Source: Siphonodentalium dalli (lineage: Eukaryota; Mollusca; Scaphopoda; Gadilida; Siphonodentaliidae). Taken from it: a stretch of DNA of 64,000 nucleotides. The notes under the pieces were generated by a model. The model saw nothing but the letters and a program-made list of their open reading frames with translations, did no database searches and was not told the origin of the DNA. Position numbers and translations under genes: made by a program. This document shows, piece by piece, positions 60,183-64,000 of the stretch (positions are counted from its first letter, which is position 1; each line of letters starts with the position of its first letter). The stretch is taken from NCBI GenBank assembly GCA_032622095.1, contig CP136066.1:133083917-133147916 (forward strand), in the 5' to 3' direction.

Positions 60183-61080
60183 TAGACTGAAACCCCGATA
60201 TTTGCAGACTCAAAAATACACCCGACCTTTAACAGTGACCCTAAATATCACACACAACAAACTGAATTACCCGATACCCGAGCGAAAGATATCTATCCAA
60301 TTTAGTTACACTGATCGTTTTACTTTGACCAATCATATTCTACGATAACTGCAATAGATATACCTACTTACTTAAACACATCACAACACTGTCCGAAAAG
60401 CAAAAACCGCGAGCGTTGTGTATTTTCCATATAGCTGTCGAACCAATATTTACAATACAGTTTCAATATGGTTAATTTACTAATTATACTGTTTATGGTA
60501 AACTCTGAACGTAAAATAATTAAAGTTGCACATATAGTTTGGAACTTTGATTTTGCAAACCTGAAATTCTTATTTCACACCATCAACCACTTTAGCTGTT
60601 TTAATACGGGACATTCAAAGTTATTCTGAAGGAAACAAAATAGTCTATTGTTTTTATCACCACTATTTTAGATAAAGAAAGCAAATTTTCGGTCAAAGAA
60701 ATGACAAGGTTGAAACTAATATCACTGCTTCGTCTTGCTGTTAAGTTGAACGGTGCCAAAAAAAAAAAAAAGATTGTCCCAACACAATATGTGCCTTTAA
60801 ATATTTCCGAATGTCATGTCACTGGTACGAAAGTAGGCCAGGTCATGGCAGAGTCCGCTCTTCCATGTCCTGGATCGAGAGCATGAGTGAGTGCGTGTAT
60901 TATGTCTTTTCTCTTTTGTTATTCTTTGTTCACAATAAAAAACAAAAAAACAAAAAAACAAAAATCTTTTGGAATGGTCATATAGACCTCCTCGGATATC
61001 CGCAGTTTCGTCCATGCTTAATCCGTATTGCTACGGTCGGGGGCAAATGCCACGCGACAGCATACCTCTTGTTTTATTAA
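60183..61080 (+). other. Sequence after the LINE: 3' UTR candidate and A-rich tracts
   Basis: No gene. An A14 run at 60,758-60,771 and an (AAAACA)n-like tract at 60,938-60,964 are candidate 3' ends of the LINE. I could not find a target duplication to choose between them. Confidence 0.45.
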
Positions 61081-61087
61081 TTTTTCG

Positions 61088-61290
61088 GCTTATTTTATTA
61101 TGTCATCGGAATGGGACTTGGGTCATTTTAATCACAAACTGCACCTGAGATTCACACAGAGAATTTTTTTTAGAAATTTCAATTCATATATAATTATAAG
61201 CAAAATGGCACCATTTATCCAATAGACAAGAATCTCCATAGGGTTCAATGTTAATTAACTGATCGCAACTGTAGCCAGTAAGAACCCATG
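61088..61290 (+). repeat. TCGGAATGGGACTTGGGTC repeat, right copy
   Basis: Shares TCATCGGAATGGGACTTGGG, TCATTTTAATCACAA and TCTCCATAGGGTTCAATG with 53,068-53,370, in the same orientation, about 8 kb away across the LINE. Confidence 0.65.
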
Positions 61291-61356
61291 TATCATACTG
61301 TATCATATCCAAATTTTCAAATATATCTTTGAGGTTCATATGTTTATGTTTCTATG

Positions 61357-61960
61357 TTTACCCATACCATAGTATGGTAAACATAGTGTCGTTGTCCGGA
61401 TTGACCACTCGTCGTTAGTCCGTCCGTCTGTCTGTCTGTAGACACTTTACGCATGGTGCGATAACTCAAATATTTTCTATCTGATCGGAACCAAATTTTG
61501 TTTATGAATTTCTCAGCACAAAAGACAGATCGAGTTCGAATATGGGTTTGATCCGACTATTTTTAACTGAGTTATGGCCCTTTTTTCGAAAAAATATTCA
61601 CTCTTAAAAAAAATAGATTGAATTCCTTGCTCAATTTAACAAAACAAAAAAAACATACAAACAAAAATATATAATAATTTATTTTTTTTAATTAATGAAA
61701 AACCAATGGTACCCCGAGTCACCACACCAAATTTGTTTAAATCGGTCCAACATCTTGTGTTATGTACTGGTAAATTTGTTTGGAGCGACATTAAATCCAA
61801 TTCAGCAATTCCATGCCATGCCTTTGGACTACTTAGCTATATGATAAGGCTATATTAATTTCTGATGTCTCTTGTGCCAATGTGCAGATAATCTGATAAA
61901 GAAAGCTATGGTATCTAATTTAAAATAAAGATTCAACAATACACATCACATGATATTAAC
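61357..61960 (+). repeat. TTTACCCATACCATAG dispersed repeat, near-complete copy
   Basis: Colinear with 39,275-39,890: hairpin head, GTCGTTGTCCGG, GTCCGTCCGTCTG run, ATGGTGCGATAACTC, GAGTTATGGCCC, A-rich middle, CCCCGAGTCACCACACC and CCTTTGGACTACTTAGCTAT. Confidence 0.85.
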
Positions 61961-62216
61961 AGTAGAAGATATCACTCGGCAGATGATCTGAGGTCATTAT
62001 AAATGTTATTGGTTCAATAGAGATGTCAGTTTTCAACATAAACAATTCCTGTGATTTGTTGACAGCTCTGCTATATAATTGATATTAATGGGTCAGCAGT
62101 GAGGTGGCTTATCTTGATATATACATGTATTGTTGGTAGAATTTGATTCATTATCATTGTAAACTTAAATTGGACTCTCTTAACCCAAGTATTCACATTT
62201 AGCCCAAGGATGTGGT
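61961..62216. other. Non-coding sequence, nothing recognised
   Basis: AT-rich, no feature that I can support. Confidence 0.4.
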
Positions 62217-62275
62217 GGTGCAGCATTAATACAGATCCTGTACCAGTGCATTCTCTTATATAAATGCGAGTAGTA
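62217..62275 (+). repeat. Short dispersed repeat GTGCAGCATTAA
   Basis: GGTGCAGCATTAATACAGATC and TTCTCTTATATAAATGCGAG match 51,597-51,650. Confidence 0.65.
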
Positions 62276-62329
62276 TACTCTATAATTCAACACCAAAACT
62301 CTCATTTATGATTCCGATCATAGTAATTT

Positions 62330-62392
62330 ACTATCGCCAAGGGATGGGTTAACATCTGCCGATCGTGATCGGCCTCTCGTTGTTACAACATT
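62330..62392 (+). repeat. Second GCCGATCGTGATCGGC element
   Basis: CTATCGCCAAGGGATGGGTT and ATCTGCCGATCGTGATCGG match 43,239-43,290 with few changes. Confidence 0.7.
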
Positions 62393-63098
62393 TCAAATCG
62401 CACCAATCATAATCCAAATGGCAACATCTATCATTATTAGTAAAAACTAAATTCTCTTTAAGTTACATGTACGGTATGTTGACCCATTTTAGGCCAACAC
62501 TCCAGAATTAAATAATGGAAACAAGTCAATCCTGAAAATAAACCTACTAGGAATACAAAAATGTTTTAAGATGGCTTTTAGCAAGCAAAAATGTAATATG
62601 ATATAAGAAACCTGACTATTTGTCAAACACATCACTAAATATCATTTTGGGGAGAGTTAAGTTTTTGCCCTGTCTTCGTGCTACATATGCCATAGGGCCA
62701 CAATAATACAATCATCCGATAGCAGATATGCCATGGATCACAAAAAGGCATACCTATTGTGACAATATCAGATAAGTTTCTGATAAACGGAATTGAAACC
62801 CAACACATTTGGCTGAATCAGCAAATAAATATGTTTACGATTAACGAAATACGTCACAGCTCAAACGTCCAACGATTATCTGGCAACTTTTTACCATTTT
62901 CAATACCACTCACATAACTCTCTCCCAAATCGAAGGAAGAAAAGGTTAAATTGAACATAGATAAGAAGCTTTAAGACTGTCAGATGAACATCACATGAAC
63001 TAACCCGAAAAATGCATAAAAATAAGGTTGGGTGGCATGAGGAAAATTTGAAAACAAATATCATATTTTGCCCCTACATTGATTGCGCAACAACCAGA
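62393..63098. other. Non-coding sequence, nothing recognised
   Basis: About 700 bp without gene or repeat that I can identify. Confidence 0.4.
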
Positions 63099-63473
63099 CA
63101 GGGACCAGCCTATGGTCAAAATATAGGGAGAAGTGACTTCTCCCTCTTGGAAAAATAAGGAGAAGTGAGGGCTTACCAGGGAGAAGTGGAGCGTTAGTGC
63201 GACTATTTGTCGCTAGTAACTATTCATTAGAACTGATTGTTTTAGCTGTTATTATTGTCCACAATAGATTTTCTACATGGAGGAGGATAAACTGGAAGTG
63301 TTAAGTTAAGCAGTAGATCATCCAGTCACCAATTCTTCAGGGAGATTAAAAATTTTACTTTTTAAATTTTTTTTTTTAGGGAGACATCCACTTCTCCCTG
63401 ACGTCATTTCAGGGAGACTTGCGGCCACACAGGGCGACTATTTCGCCCACGTCGCCCCCTAGGCTGGTCCCTG
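63099..63473. mobile_element. hAT MITE, 375 bp, with 8-bp target duplication
   Basis: The inverted ends start CAGGGACCAGCCTA. A perfect 8-bp duplication, CAACCAGA, lies at 63,091-63,098 and 63,474-63,481. The subterminal blocks AGGGAGAAGTGACTTCTCCC and GGGCGACTATTTCGCCC are shared with the 1,061-bp hAT element at 49,807, so it belongs to the same group, although its outermost ~14 bp differ. Non-coding. Confidence 0.92.
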
Positions 63474-63604
63474 CAACCAGATCATGAAATTAGAATAGTT
63501 GGGCTACATAAATATGGTGGATTTCAAATTTGAATCCATCTGCATACCCTGTAGTGCGCATTTATTGGAGAATTGTTTTTAAAATTTACAGGCATGTTTA
63601 GGAT

Positions 63605-63720
63605 CACCTCTAGATGGGAACTATCATATTTGAAGATTTTCAATGAGAAATATTGCTGCTGGGAGCCATCTTGGATTTTACTCTTTGCATCTCATTTTCA
63701 TAAACATGACAGATGTTCTG
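63605..63720 (-). repeat. Isolated diverged satellite monomer, inverted
   Basis: On the minus strand this reads CAAAGAGTAAAATCCAAGATG plus GCT (63,664-63,687), a 24-base exact match to class A satellite monomers. After 42 bases GTTCCCATCTA follows, versus 44 bases in the array. The rest is diverged. Agreement in spacing supports a true relic, not chance. Confidence 0.7.
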
Positions 63721-64000
63721 ACAACAGTAATAGAGTGTCCATGGTGGATAATAAGGCAGTTATTGCTGCAATTCATGCAGTGATATTAAGTTAACTTTAT
63801 GGATTTACATACTTCGTCATTACATATACAATGTACATGTAACTGTACCTATACCTGTACTTGCTGAGACCCCAAACTTCATACCGGTATATCTCTTCAT
63901 GTTGACATCTAGTATTACATAGACATACCAACTTTCCACATTCCTTATCGCTCCATTAACCATAACATTTGACATCAGCGCCCCTCCAAGTTGAGTTTCA
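63721..64000. other. Window end, non-coding
   Basis: No gene recognised. 63,936-63,996 resembles 33,361-33,440 (CCACATTCCTTATCNCTC and CTCCAAGTTG). Confidence 0.35.

Noticed and set aside
53047-61290. Composite transposon formed by the two TCGGAATGGGACTTGGG repeats flanking the LINE
   Set aside because: The copies are in the same orientation but diverged and interrupted, with no shared target duplication. Chance placement of a dispersed repeat is simpler.

Overview
This window looks like nuclear DNA from an invertebrate animal. The most likely source is a mollusc or another lophotrochozoan. The basis is the mixture of dispersed repeats with short hairpin heads followed by TCCG/GTCT runs, degraded L1/Tx1-type and CR1/jockey-type LINEs, hAT elements, a Helitron and several MITE-like elements. 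The species cannot be named from the sequence alone. I found no host protein-coding exon, tRNA, rRNA, CRISPR array or bacterial-type gene that I would defend. Almost everything recognisable is repeat or transposon.

Positions 1 to about 25,122 are one continuous satellite array running off the left edge. The monomers are about 155-164 bp and fall into two interleaved classes. Blocks of many monomers are themselves duplicated at several offsets (646, 1,301, 1,781, 2,423, 2,587 and 5,979 bp), giving a nested and irregular higher-order structure. The right edge abuts a short segment (25,123-25,202) that resembles, in reverse orientation, the hairpin head of dispersed repeats found elsewhere in the window. 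This suggests the array may be the overgrown internal tandem repeat of such an element. One diverged, inverted monomer relic lies alone near 63.66 kb.

From 25.2 to 43.5 kb there is old, mostly non-coding repeat DNA. It contains a degenerate GTTGGAAATTTCCAAC-bearing repeat field (25.9-28.05 kb), a motif-dense MITE-like block (28.27-28.63 kb) and a TA-flanked foldback MITE (29.68-30.15 kb). A decayed hAT transposase lies on the minus strand (31.8-32.4 kb), followed by a MITE with a perfect 33-bp inverted repeat (32.71-33.07 kb). Two head-to-tail Helitron-like units follow (36.97-38.68 kb), then a 2.46-kb element with 95-bp terminal inverted repeats (40.29-42.75 kb).

From 43.5 to 52.1 kb the layers are nested. 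A 3.28-kb non-autonomous Helitron (43,680-46,955) sits inside a dispersed repeat, and an uninterrupted relative of that repeat at 48.1 kb shows the empty site. A CR1/jockey-like LINE fragment follows at 47.3 kb. An older dispersed repeat is interrupted by a TA-flanked MITE and by a 1,061-bp hAT element with a perfect 8-bp target duplication.

From 53 to 61 kb there is a hairpin-headed repeat with three 172-bp internal copies, a LINE ORF1-like fragment, and a nearly full-length but frameshifted L1/Tx1-type LINE ORF2 (56,455-60,182, plus strand: endonuclease, reverse transcriptase, C-terminal Cys/His region). The last 3 kb contains further copies of dispersed repeats and a second hAT MITE (63,099-63,473) with its own perfect 8-bp target duplication.
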